Below are positions 47,094-54,991 of a stretch of DNA of 64,000 nt, in pieces. The position numbers and the translations under genes were made by a program. The number at the start of each line of letters is the position of its first letter. The stretch's first letter is position 1. Source of the DNA: Mycolicibacterium tusciae JS617. Its GTDB lineage: Bacteria; Actinomycetota; Actinomycetes; Mycobacteriales; Mycobacteriaceae. The notes below the pieces were generated by a model, which did no database searches, was not told the origin of the DNA, and saw nothing but the letters and a program-made list of their open reading frames with translations. The stretch is from assembly GCF_000243415.2 (NCBI RefSeq), contig NZ_KI912270.1, positions 4,092,001 to 4,156,000 on the forward strand, given 5' to 3'.

Positions 47094-47234
47094 GTGGCTC
47101 TAACCGTGCCCGTCGACCCGGACTATGTGGCCAACCATAATCAGCGATACCGCCGCTGACCGCTCGCATCCCCGCTAGCCAGGCCGTTACACGAGTTCAC
47201 CAGCTGTTTATGGATGTTCGGCTGTGACGCGGAA

Positions 47235-47283
47235 TACAATTCGCGCGTTCACGTGTTCTGTCTTTTATGATGCTCATCATAAA
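47235..47283 (+). promoter_or_regulatory. Promoter with 20-bp perfect palindrome upstream of a TetR gene
   Basis: TACAAT (47235-47240) is a good -10. Downstream, TTTATGATGCTCATCATAAA (47264-47283) is a perfect 20-bp palindrome, ending 1 bp before the SD (AGGGAGG, 47285-47291 region) of a 44-codon ORF. A TetR gene follows on the same strand, so this is very probably its autoregulatory operator, acting on the transcribed leader. Confidence 0.75.
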
Positions 47284-47297
47284 CAGGGAGGCGGGCC

Positions 47298-47432
47298 ATG
47301 TGGATCGTTGAGATCAACATCGCTGGCCGTCGATTCGTTCACAAGGTGCACGCCCGGCGACCGTTCGTCCGATTCAACGCGCGTAGCCTCGGCTGGCGCC
47401 AGTCGCAGCTTCCGCAGACCCGCGCCGCCTGA
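47298..47432 (+). CDS. 44-aa basic small protein upstream of a TetR gene
   Basis: ATG 47298 to TGA 47432, with a strong SD (AGGGAGG, about 7 nt spacing) lying right after the palindromic operator. The peptide MWIVEINIAGRRFVHKVHAR continues Arg-rich to LPQTRAA; it is basic and has no membrane segment or Cys. It ends 21 bp before the likely TetR start. The placement suggests a leader gene or a small effector cotranscribed with the regulator. I know no homologue; that it is translated is inferred from the SD. Confidence 0.55.
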   Translation: MWIVEINIAGRRFVHKVHARRPFVRFNARSLGWRQSQLPQTRAA

Positions 47433-47453
47433 TAGCACCGTCGGAGGTTTGTT

Positions 47454-48086
47454 CTGTCTTCCACCACCGCCAAACCCGCCACCAAACGGGGGTCGACCCG
47501 CACTGCCATGTTGATCAGCGCCGCCGAGGTGCTGCGTGAACGTGGCGCAGCGGGCGTCACGATCGACGAAGTGCTCGCGCGCAGCGGCGCACCCCGCGGC
47601 TCGGTCTACCACCACTTCCCCGAGGGCAGGAATCAGATCCTCACCGAGGCCTTGCAGTATGCAGGTGAAGCAATCACCGGAGTCATCGACGAAGCCGCCG
47701 ACAACGGTGGCATGTTCCTGGTCAGGAAGTTCGTCGTGTTCTGGGAAGAACTACTCGTCGAGAGCACCTTCACCGCGGGCTGCCCGGTAGTCGCCGCCGC
47801 TATCGGTTCGGCCGACGAAGAACCACAACTGACCACCGTGGCCGGCAGCATCTTCAGCCTCTGGCGCGACGCCCTCACCCGGGCATTCGTCTCCGACGGC
47901 TTCGCCGACAGCGACGCCGCATCGCTGGCCACCATGTGCATCGCATCCCTGGAAGGTGCTGTCGTGCTGTGCCGGTCGACGCGCAGTGTGGATCCACTCA
48001 AAGATGTCGCTGCCCAACTCGAATTCCTGATCAAGTCAAGGGAATTCGTGCAGCGCTACGGGCTGCCTACCAGCCCCGTCGGCTAG
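47454..48086 (+). CDS. TetR family regulator with possible CTG start
   Basis: From ATG 47508 the protein is 192 aa, but the frame extends upstream through SSTTAKPATKRGSTRTA, residues that belong to the basic N-terminal arm and helix 1 of TetR proteins. The only SD-like sequence (TCGGAGG, 47441-47447) sits 6 nt before CTG 47454, giving 210 aa. No ATG, GTG or TTG lies in frame there. The HTH is VTIDEVLARSGAPRGSVYHHFPEG. The C-terminal domain is of the type often seen beside oxidoreductases. It is probably autoregulated through 47264-47283. It overlaps the convergent RibD-like gene by 4 bp. Confidence 0.85.
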   Translation: MSSTTAKPATKRGSTRTAMLISAAEVLRERGAAGVTIDEVLARSGAPRGSVYHHFPEGRNQILTEALQYAGEAITGVIDEAADNGGMFLVRKFVVFWEELLVESTFTAGCPVVAAAIGSADEEPQLTTVAGSIFSLWRDALTRAFVSDGFADSDAASLATMCIASLEGAVVLCRSTRSVDPLKDVAAQLEFLIKSREFVQRYGLPTSPVG

Positions 48087-48604
48087 GCCTTACGCCACCG
48101 GGCACACACGAATTCGCCGTTGGCACCGGCGTCGGCCAACACCCATTCCGATCGGATCGGCAGCACCGGTGATCCACCGCCCAACGAGCATGGCGTGTAG
48201 CTGACGATCATCTCGTCGATGAGACCGGCGGCCACGAATTGTGCGGCCACGTCGCCGCCCCCCATCACCCACACATCCTTGCCCGCCGCGCGGGCGACCA
48301 CTTCCGAGTGCAACTGGCGCACATCGCCGTCGAAGGTCTGCACCGGGTGCCCATCGACGATGATGTGGGGTCGGTGAGTCATCACCCACGACGGTTGTTC
48401 ATACATCCACGCACCGGGTTGGTTGAGTATCAGCCACTCATACGTCGCTGATCCCATCACCAGTGCCCCAACGGATTTGATGAAATCGTCGTAGCCGAAC
48501 GGACCGTTGGGATCCATCTCGCGAGACGTCAGCCAGTCGAGGCTGTCGGCCTCGTCGACGATGTAGCCGTCCAGACTCGATGCGGTGTAGTAGACGGTGG
48601 CCAT
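48083..48604 (-). CDS. RibD C-terminal/dihydrofolate reductase-like protein
   Basis: A 173-aa single-domain protein of the bacterial bifunctional deaminase-reductase C-terminal family (DHFR fold): MATVYYTASSLDGYIVD at the N-terminus, ALVMGSATYEWL, and the NADPH-binding block KDVWVMGGGDVAAQFVAAGLIDE. ATG 48604 is chosen because AAAGGGA lies 6 nt upstream; ATG 48610 is possible. The true substrate of these stand-alone proteins is generally unknown. It starts 2 bp after the AraC-DinB stop (TGAACATG), so the two genes form an operon. Confidence 0.86.
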   Translation of the reverse strand: MATVYYTASSLDGYIVDEADSLDWLTSREMDPNGPFGYDDFIKSVGALVMGSATYEWLILNQPGAWMYEQPSWVMTHRPHIIVDGHPVQTFDGDVRQLHSEVVARAAGKDVWVMGGGDVAAQFVAAGLIDEMIVSYTPCSLGGGSPVLPIRSEWVLADAGANGEFVCARWRKA

Positions 48605-48606
48605 GT

Positions 48607-49545
48607 TCATTCCCTTTCGCTCGTCGTGGTCATCCATTCGAGCGGGTCGCCGTGCCCGGTGCGGATCCCGTGGTGCGCCAACATCGCCCGGGCGAGGCCG
48701 CGGCGGTGTGCGGAATAGGTCAGCACGTGGGCGACGATGCCGTACAGCTGAAACGACTCCGGCGGATCACAGAGAGCGTCGATGACGGTGTCGCCAAGCC
48801 GACCGGCCGCCGAGTACTCCGAAACCATTGCGCTCCAGCGCTTTGCGATCACCGCGTGATGGCCGGCCAACTGCTCCGCGGTGCTGGAGCCGGGCTGTGT
48901 CGTGGCACGCTCGGGAAAGTCACGTCCCTCGATGGTCGCCAGCCAGACCTCTTTGGTCCACACGATGGCACCGAGGACCGCACCGACACTGGGTTCGGGC
49001 CCATCCCACTCGAGAACCTGCTGTCCGGGTGAAATCTCATCCGCCCACTGGTCCTTGGACAGCGCGGCCGCCTGGCCGATGAGGTAGGTGGTATCGGCCA
49101 CATCGTGAGCCACCATCAGCGCGGAGATATCAGGACGCTCGGAATCACCTGTCTCGCTGTCACTGTCGAGCCAGAGCGAATGCGGTGGATGGAAATGCAG
49201 GCCGTTGGGGGCGGGCAAGCGGAATCCGATGTCGGCGGCACGCGACGGCGGCACCCCGAAGGTGCGACTGAACGCGCGGGAGAACACCTCCGCAGACGAC
49301 CAGCCCTCGTCGGCGGCCACCGCCGACACCGACTCGCCCCGGTGCAACCGCCAGGCCGCGCGCTCGAGCATGATGCGCCGCCGCAGCGCGGCAGGCGCCT
49401 CCCCCGTCAGCCGCCGCACCTCCCGCGAGAAGTGGAACTCAGAGGCGTAACTACTCCGCGCCATCTCACCGACGTCGGTGTTGTCGACGTCGACGACGGC
49501 ATCGAGCAGTTCGCGTAATCGGTCGCGATGTGATGGGGCGCTCAC
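48607..49545 (-). CDS. AraC-type HTH regulator fused to a DinB-like domain
   Basis: A 312-aa protein from GTG 49545. The N-terminal 110 residues are an AraC DNA-binding domain with both helix-turn-helices (VGEMARSSYASEFHFSREVR and VSAVAADEGWSSAEVFSRAF). The C-terminal part (about 150-305) is a helical DinB/mycothiol-dependent-type domain with spaced His residues (VAHDVAD, GHHAVIAK, HRRGLARAML), probably a metal site. The N-terminal position of the HTH is unusual for AraC proteins. It probably controls its own operon with the RibD-like reductase and/or the divergent acyl-CoA dehydrogenase pair 68 bp away. Confidence 0.82.
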   Translation of the reverse strand: MSAPSHRDRLRELLDAVVDVDNTDVGEMARSSYASEFHFSREVRRLTGEAPAALRRRIMLERAAWRLHRGESVSAVAADEGWSSAEVFSRAFSRTFGVPPSRAADIGFRLPAPNGLHFHPPHSLWLDSDSETGDSERPDISALMVAHDVADTTYLIGQAAALSKDQWADEISPGQQVLEWDGPEPSVGAVLGAIVWTKEVWLATIEGRDFPERATTQPGSSTAEQLAGHHAVIAKRWSAMVSEYSAAGRLGDTVIDALCDPPESFQLYGIVAHVLTYSAHRRGLARAMLAHHGIRTGHGDPLEWMTTTSERE

Positions 49546-49613
49546 GGTGATCGAGTATGTCTCCCCGCCCGGGACAAGGACATGACAATTCCTGCTGCGG
49601 TGGCGGGTCACTA

Positions 49614-50771
49614 GTGTCATGGTCGGTGACTGAATTCGATGCGCTGTGCGCCAATGACTCGGAGCTGGCCGACATACGGGCGGGCATCCGGGAGTTTCTC
49701 GCTGCCGATCGCGACACATTCGGCTGGGAGCCCGCCGTCGACTCGTGGCTGGCCAGGTGGGACGCCGATTTCTCCGCCCGGCTGGGCGACGCTGGATTCG
49801 TCGGCCTGACCATCCCCACCGAGTACGGCGGGCGCGGCCTGAGTCATCTGCACCGCTACGTGGTGACCGAGGAACTGTTGGCCCACGGTGCACCGGTCGC
49901 CGCGCACTGGTTCGCCGATCGCCAGTTCGCTCCCTCGTTGCTGTCCTACGGCAGCGACGAGCAGCGCCGGGAGTTTCTGCCGGTTATCGCCAGGGGCCGG
50001 CTGCACGCGGCGATCGGGATGAGTGAGCACGACGCGGGATCCGACCTGGCTGCGGTCAAGACGCGAGCCACTGCGACCGACGGTGGCTGGACGCTGGCCG
50101 GAACCAAGGTGTGGACCAGCGGTGCCCACTTGGCGCAGCGGATCGTCGTGCTGGCCCGCACCAGCCCGCTCGATCCCGACCACCGGCATGCCGGATTGAG
50201 CCAGTTCTTCGTCGCGCTGGATTCCCCGGGAATCACCATCGACCCGATCGTGCAGATGGGCGGCGAACATCACTTCAACGAGGTGACCTTCGACGAGGTG
50301 TTCGTCTCCGATGCCGACGTATTGGGCAGCATCGGTGATGGCTGGCGGCAGGTCACCTCCGAGCTGGGCTTCGAGCGCAGCGGACCCGAACGCATCCTGT
50401 CCACGGTCACCTTGATCCTCGCCGCCATCCGAGCCCTGCCCAAGGATGCCGACGACGGGGCCGCCGCCGCGGTCGGCGAGCTTGTCGCCCGGATGATCTC
50501 CCTGCGCCAGCTGTCGATCTCAGTGGCCCGAGCACTTGCGAGCGGCGAGGACGCGGCGACCAGGGCGGCGCTGGTGAAGGATCTCGGCACCCGCTTCGAA
50601 CAGGACTCCGTCGAATTGGCCGTCGATCTCCTGGACCGCTTCGACCTCCGGACTCCCGAGCTCGCCGAGCTGGTGGCCACCGCCCGACTGCACTCACCGC
50701 TGTTCACCCTGCGGGGCGGCACCAACGAGGTATTGCGGGGCGTCGTCGCTCGAGGAATGGGTGTGCGGTGA
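49614..50771 (+). CDS. Acyl-CoA dehydrogenase, first subunit of a split pair
   Basis: About 385 aa from GTG 49614 (a GTG at 49626 is equally possible; no clear SD). A full ACAD domain: N-terminal helices, IGMSEHDAGSDLAAVKTRA, KVWTSGA, and C-terminal LRGGTNEVLRGVVARGMG. The following gene overlaps by 4 bp (GTGA), and such pairs in mycobacteria form alpha2-beta2 acyl-CoA dehydrogenases, often for sterol side chains. No KstR-like operator was seen in its promoter, so its substrate stays open. It is divergent from the AraC-DinB gene. Confidence 0.88.
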   Translation: MSWSVTEFDALCANDSELADIRAGIREFLAADRDTFGWEPAVDSWLARWDADFSARLGDAGFVGLTIPTEYGGRGLSHLHRYVVTEELLAHGAPVAAHWFADRQFAPSLLSYGSDEQRREFLPVIARGRLHAAIGMSEHDAGSDLAAVKTRATATDGGWTLAGTKVWTSGAHLAQRIVVLARTSPLDPDHRHAGLSQFFVALDSPGITIDPIVQMGGEHHFNEVTFDEVFVSDADVLGSIGDGWRQVTSELGFERSGPERILSTVTLILAAIRALPKDADDGAAAAVGELVARMISLRQLSISVARALASGEDAATRAALVKDLGTRFEQDSVELAVDLLDRFDLRTPELAELVATARLHSPLFTLRGGTNEVLRGVVARGMGVR

Positions 50772-51781
50772 ACGAACTCGAACAACTCGTCGCCGACCTC
50801 GGCGCGCGCTCATTGGAGGCCAGAGGGGGCAGGCCCGGTTTCCCCGACACGTTCGATGAGCAACTGTGGCGAAATCTCGAGGAGACCGGCCTGAGTCGGT
50901 TGACGTCCACCGAGGATGCCGGGCCCGCAGAAGCGGCCATCGTGTTGAAGGGTTTGGCTTCGGCCGCGGCAGCGGTGCCGATCGCCGAAACCGACCTGCT
51001 GGCAATGTGGCTCGCGGCGAAGGCCGGGGTGGCGGTGCCTGATACCGGCCCGCTGACCGTTGCGCTCGCAGATGCCGAAGTCCGCGACGGCCGCGTCAGG
51101 GGAACCGCACACGATGTGCCGTGGCCAGGCTCGGCGTGCGTGGTGCTCGCCGCGAGGACCGCTGAAGGGCTGTACATCGACGTGCTCACCGGCGAGCCGA
51201 CAGCGGTGACCGCCAATCTCGCGGGCGAGCCTCGCGGCACCTTCGCATTCGAGATCGAGGCGCGCCACGAACTCGACGATCGGATCGCCGACGAATTGAA
51301 TCGTCGCGGCGCGTGGGCACGCTGCGTGCAGGTGATCGGCGCATTGGACGCCGCCAGGGACCTCACGGTGGCCCACACCAGCGAACGGGTTCAGTTCGGC
51401 CGTCCGCTGTCCAAGTTTCAGGCGGTGCAGCACTCTCTGGCACAGATGGCCGGCGAGATCGAACGTGCCCGCGCCGCCACCGCGCTGGCCATCGCCGCCG
51501 CGGCTGACTTCGGATTCGACAGCACAGCAACCGATTACGCGGTTACAGTGGCGAAGATCGCTTCCGGGCGCGCCGTCGAATCGGTGACCACCATCGCACA
51601 CCAGTTGCACGGCGCGATCGGTGTGACCGTCGAGCACCGGCTGTGGTTGTTCACGATGCGGGCACGCAGCTGGATCGACGACTTCGGCACCACCACGCAC
51701 TACGCCAGACGGCTCGGCCGACTGACACTGGCCGCCGACGATCCCTGGCAGGTCGTCGTCAGCTGTCCAGAACCGCGCTGA
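50768..51781 (+). CDS. Acyl-CoA dehydrogenase, second subunit of a split pair
   Basis: A 337-aa ACAD-fold protein starting within the stop of the previous gene (GTGA at 50768). The N-terminal half is degenerate in the FAD/substrate loops (GPAEAAIVLKGLASAAAAVP), whereas the C-terminal half is well conserved: VQFGRPLSKFQAVQHSLAQMA and the catalytic-base region LHGAIGVTVEHRLWLFTMR with Glu. This complementary loss is typical of the beta partner of heterotetrameric FadE enzymes. The last 23 bp overlap the convergent nat gene. Confidence 0.87.
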   Translation: MNELEQLVADLGARSLEARGGRPGFPDTFDEQLWRNLEETGLSRLTSTEDAGPAEAAIVLKGLASAAAAVPIAETDLLAMWLAAKAGVAVPDTGPLTVALADAEVRDGRVRGTAHDVPWPGSACVVLAARTAEGLYIDVLTGEPTAVTANLAGEPRGTFAFEIEARHELDDRIADELNRRGAWARCVQVIGALDAARDLTVAHTSERVQFGRPLSKFQAVQHSLAQMAGEIERARAATALAIAAAADFGFDSTATDYAVTVAKIASGRAVESVTTIAHQLHGAIGVTVEHRLWLFTMRARSWIDDFGTTTHYARRLGRLTLAADDPWQVVVSCPEPR

Positions 51782-52583
51782 CGCGCGCCTCGACGTCGAC
51801 ACGGTCACCGAGGTCGGTCAGATCGATGCCAAACCGCTCGGTCAGCGCGTTCAGCACGTCGGCCGCCGTTGCGAAACGGATCCGCTCTGTATTGCCTGCG
51901 CTGTGGATCGCCAGGTTGCGGCCACGCAGATTCCAGCGGGCATCGTCGGTGACGAGCGCGGCCGACAAGCCGACAACAAAACCAGACTTCGGATGCGTTG
52001 AGACATACCAACTTCCGACTTCGCGGTCGATCTGAGGCCGCTGTCGCGTGGTGAACATGTACAGCGTCTGCCATTCTGAGCGGACGTCCGCCTCCAAGAG
52101 ATACACGTCGCCATCGGAACGAATGCGGTAAGGCTCGTGCCGGGTGGGTTGTACCGTGCCGACCTCCAACCGAATGGGCGACGACAAGGTCTGGCCTCCG
52201 AATCCGACGTCGACCAGCCACGACCCGTCGACGCCGGGCACCGTCACCGCCAGCGCCTCATGCGTCTGCGCAGGCAGTTCGCCTGATGTGTTCATCCACA
52301 CCACGCGCCCGCCGAGGCGCTGCACCCCGAAACCCAACTCCGCCAACACGTATCCCATGACGCCGTTCTGCTCGTAGCAGTAGCCGCCGCGACGCCGATG
52401 TACAAGTTTGTCGAAGAGCGCGTCTTGGCCGAGGTCGGCGACCGGAACGCCCATCAACGGGTCGAGATTCTCGAATGGGATCGCGCCGTTGTGTGCCGTG
52501 ACGAGTGCGTGCAGCGTCTCGAGAGTCGGCGCAGCGGGACCGGAGTAGCCGACGCGGCGGAAGTAGGCGGCCAGATCTGTCAT
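51759..52583 (-). CDS. nat: Arylamine N-acetyltransferase
   Basis: A 274-aa NAT that transfers an acyl group from CoA (acetyl or propionyl) to arylamines and hydrazines. The catalytic triad is visible: Cys69 in RRGGYCYEQN, His108 in AQTHEAL and Asp125 in SWLVDVGFG. ATG 52583 (MTDLAAYF) gives the expected length; an upstream start at 52601 is possible. In M. tuberculosis nat is in a cholesterol catabolic operon, but here it stands beside the acyl-CoA dehydrogenase pair, as I recall for M. smegmatis. It is convergent and overlapping with that pair. Confidence 0.93.
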   Translation of the reverse strand: MTDLAAYFRRVGYSGPAAPTLETLHALVTAHNGAIPFENLDPLMGVPVADLGQDALFDKLVHRRRGGYCYEQNGVMGYVLAELGFGVQRLGGRVVWMNTSGELPAQTHEALAVTVPGVDGSWLVDVGFGGQTLSSPIRLEVGTVQPTRHEPYRIRSDGDVYLLEADVRSEWQTLYMFTTRQRPQIDREVGSWYVSTHPKSGFVVGLSAALVTDDARWNLRGRNLAIHSAGNTERIRFATAADVLNALTERFGIDLTDLGDRVDVEARVSAVLDS

Positions 52584-52616
52584 GCCGCCATCCTGCGACA
52601 TGAACGGCGGTTGAGG

Positions 52617-52850
52617 TCAATCCGGCGGCGGTATCGCCCCGGGGGTGTTGGCCGGGTCGCCGGGTGACGGCTCGGCGCCGTGCGTGAGTTCCCTCAGCCG
52701 AGCGTGCATCAACTCCAGCACCGGGATCCGGTTCCCGTGTTCTGTCTCGTACTCAAACAGCGTGCGCAGCTGGCCCTCTTCGAGCATCCGGATTCGGTGC
52801 CGCAACTCGGTGAGCGGCAATTGGTCGTAGTCCGGTAGCGGCAATTCCAT
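52617..52850 (-). CDS. 77-aa helical protein of unknown function
   Basis: MELPLPDYDQLPLTELRHRI leads into a two-helix charged region (LEEGQLRTLFEYETEHGNRI, then LMHARLREL) and a Pro/Gly-rich tail. Small proteins with the MELPLPDYD start are widespread in mycobacteria and I recall them as an uncharacterised DUF family. It ends 33 bp before the nat start and follows echA1 on the same strand by 38 bp, so it may be cotranscribed from the echA1 side. No membrane segment. Confidence 0.75.
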   Translation of the reverse strand: MELPLPDYDQLPLTELRHRIRMLEEGQLRTLFEYETEHGNRIPVLELMHARLRELTHGAEPSPGDPANTPGAIPPPD

Positions 52851-52888
52851 GCCTACCGGTTGCCCACGGCGGCTTCACCGAAAACTCC

Positions 52889-53662
52889 TCAGGCGCCGGT
52901 CCACTTCGGCGCGCGCTTCTCGGCGAACGCGATCGCACCCTCTTTGGCGTCGTTGGACATGAAGACCGGAGCCAGGATCTTGGTCTGCTCGCGCCACATC
53001 TCCTCGGTGCTCCAGCTCCGTGACTCGACGATGATCCGCTTCGTCGCCGCCACGGCCAGCGGCCCATTCGCGGTGATCTTTTCGGCCAGTTCGATCGCGG
53101 CGTCGAGCGCCTGCCCCGGTTCGGCCAGCACGTTGACGAGGCCGAGCTCCTTGGCGCGGGTGGCGGGCAGGTTCTCACCGGTCAACGCCAGTTCCATGGC
53201 GACGGCAGGCGGAATGCGTTGCGGCAGCCGCAGCAATCCGCCACCGCCGGCGACCAGGCCGCGCTTGACTTCGGGAATGCCGAACGCCGACTCGTTCGAC
53301 GCCACGATGAGGTCGGTGGCCAGCGCCAGTTCGCAACCGCCCGCCAAGCAATAACCCTCCACCGCGGCGATCAGTGGCTTGGCCGGTGGCCGTTCGGTGA
53401 AGCCCATGCCGCGGCCCTCGACCACGACGTTCTCGCCGCGCGAGAAGGCCTTGAGGTCCATCCCCGCGCTGAACGATCCCCCGGCTCCGGTCAGCACACC
53501 GACAGAAAGGCCGGCATCGTCGTCGAGCCGGTCCATCGCGTCGGCCAGACCACGGCTCACCTCGGCGTTCACGGCATTCCTTGCCTGCGGCCGGTTGATG
53601 GTGATGATCAAAATCCGGTCCCGTTGCTCGACCAGGACTGCTTGTTCGCTGTTGTCACTCAC
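52889..53662 (-). CDS. echA1: Enoyl-CoA hydratase EchA1
   Basis: A 257-aa crotonase. Oxyanion-hole segments are SFSAGMDLKAFSRG and EGYCLAGGCELALATD; the catalytic Glu region is FGIPEVKRGLVAGGGGLLRLP. The C-terminus APKWTGA is typical of mycobacterial EchA1 as I recall it. It hydrates 2-enoyl-CoA in fatty acid or sterol degradation. GTG 53662 (VSDNSEQ...) is the start. It lies between the kinase gene and the 77-aa gene, all on the minus strand with short gaps. Confidence 0.88.
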   Translation of the reverse strand: MSDNSEQAVLVEQRDRILIITINRPQARNAVNAEVSRGLADAMDRLDDDAGLSVGVLTGAGGSFSAGMDLKAFSRGENVVVEGRGMGFTERPPAKPLIAAVEGYCLAGGCELALATDLIVASNESAFGIPEVKRGLVAGGGGLLRLPQRIPPAVAMELALTGENLPATRAKELGLVNVLAEPGQALDAAIELAEKITANGPLAVAATKRIIVESRSWSTEEMWREQTKILAPVFMSNDAKEGAIAFAEKRAPKWTGA

Positions 53663-53706
53663 GTCGGTGATCGTAACGTCCTGGGGTTCGCCTTGATTCG
53701 GCGATG

Positions 53707-54876
53707 TCAGCGCTTCTTGTTGCCGTTGCCGTTGCCATTGCCGTTGCCATTGCCGTTGCCGGGGCCCCTGCCTTCCGGTTTCTTCTTGGGACGCGGTGGC
53801 TCTTCGACGACCGGAACCGGGGTGGGCGACGGCGGCGGCGAACTGACGGGGGGCGGAGGCGGGACAGCGGTGCTGCTGACCGGCTGCGGCGCAGTCGTCG
53901 ACGAAGGATCGAGCGCCAGCGCAAGCGTGGCCACGATCAGTCCCACGAACGCCGCCGCCGCCAACAGCAGTTTCCGGCCCCGGCTCATCGGTGTGCGGTG
54001 CTTGAGCGGTGCCACGACATACTGCTCAGACTCGAACATCGGTGCGGCCATGACCTTGGTGGCCGGGCGCCGGTTAGCGCCCGCGAGCACCGCGCGCATC
54101 TGATCGGCGCTGTCGAACCCGCTGCCGTCGCGGGTCATGGCCCCGTTGATCGTGGCCGCCAGCGCAGGATCGACATCGGGCCGCACCGCTTCGATGGGTG
54201 GCGGTGAATCGTGCAGTATGGCTCGCAGCAGCGACACGGGATTGTCTTGATCAAACGGTCGCCGCCCGGTGAGTGCTTCGTAGCCCATGACGCCGACCGC
54301 GTATAGGTCATCAGCGACTGACGCCGGCGCGCCCGAAACGCGCGCTGGACTCATGTAGGCCATCGTCCCGACGATCTGGCCGGTGGCCGTATTGGCGGCT
54401 CCATTGGCCTTGGCAATGCCGAAGTCGCCGACCTTCATCGTGTTGCCCTGCGTGAGCAGCACGTTGCCCGGCTTGACATCGCGATGCACGATCCCGGCCG
54501 CATGCGCGCTCGCCAGCGCGCCGAGCACGTCGTCGAGCACGGATCGAACGCGCCCCGGCGCCATGGGTCCCCTCTCGACCTCGTCGGCCAAGGTGCGGCC
54601 TGGCAGCCGCTCCATCACGATGAACGGCGTCCCCCTGTGTTCACCACTGTCATGCACAGCCACGATGTTGGGATGGTTGAGTGCGGCGGCGGCCCGCGCC
54701 TCGGCATCGAACTTGCGCCGAGCGTCGGCGTCCGAACTGACGCCCGGATGCAGCAGCTTTATCGCTACCGCCCTGTTCAGCCGGAGATCCCAGCCGTCAT
54801 AGACCTCGGCCATGCCGCCGCGGCCCAGCAGACCTCGTACCTCGTATCGGTCCGCAAGCACTTCGCGGCCGTCCAT
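53707..54876 (-). CDS. Membrane Ser/Thr protein kinase with Gly-Asn repeat tail
   Basis: A 389-aa Hanks-type kinase. It has the glycine loop LLGRGGMAEVYDG, Lys40 in VAIK, the catalytic loop HRDVKPGNVLL (Asp133) and DFG at 151-153. A membrane helix follows at about 300-325 (KLLLAAAAFVGLIVATLALAL), then an external Pro-rich segment (VPPPPPVSSPPPSPTPVPV) and a tail of seven Gly-Asn repeats ending KKR. There is no PASTA or other sensor domain, so the ligand is unknown. It is a mycobacterial PknF/PknI-like layout without a recognised one-to-one name. It is transcribed away from the acyltransferase gene. Confidence 0.9.
   Translation of the reverse strand: MDGREVLADRYEVRGLLGRGGMAEVYDGWDLRLNRAVAIKLLHPGVSSDADARRKFDAEARAAAALNHPNIVAVHDSGEHRGTPFIVMERLPGRTLADEVERGPMAPGRVRSVLDDVLGALASAHAAGIVHRDVKPGNVLLTQGNTMKVGDFGIAKANGAANTATGQIVGTMAYMSPARVSGAPASVADDLYAVGVMGYEALTGRRPFDQDNPVSLLRAILHDSPPPIEAVRPDVDPALAATINGAMTRDGSGFDSADQMRAVLAGANRRPATKVMAAPMFESEQYVVAPLKHRTPMSRGRKLLLAAAAFVGLIVATLALALDPSSTTAPQPVSSTAVPPPPPVSSPPPSPTPVPVVEEPPRPKKKPEGRGPGNGNGNGNGNGNGNKKR
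53719..53760 (-). repeat. Hexamer tandem repeat encoding (Gly-Asn)7 in the kinase
   Basis: Seven consecutive 6-bp units (GTTGCC with two ATTGCC variants, plus strand) code for Gly-Asn repeats at the kinase C-terminus. Such arrays change length by slippage, so tail length probably varies among strains. Confidence 0.95.
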
Positions 54877-54955
54877 GGCCGATAACGTAGCCCCAGAGAC
54901 AGTGCGTCAAACCCCACACTCGCTTGGTGAATGCGCCAGCGCGCACGGGGTAAAC

Positions 54956-54969
54956 TAGAACACGTTTCA
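54956..54969 (+). promoter_or_regulatory. KstR-type operator before the PlsC-like acyltransferase
   Basis: TAGAACACGTTTCA matches the KstR consensus T-nn-AAC-nn-GTT-nn-A, with the extended AACTAGAAC left half often seen in real KstR sites. It lies 22 bp before GTG 54992, where KstR would block initiation. It suggests that the acyltransferase and perhaps the following LipC-like gene are induced by sterol metabolites. Confidence 0.7.
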
Positions 54970-54991
54970 ATTTGATGCTAGGGGATCACCT

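Noticed and set aside
47094..47159. A 21-codon frame (GTG start) after the aldehyde dehydrogenase
   Set aside because: It has no separate SD and overlaps nothing diagnostic; too short to support.
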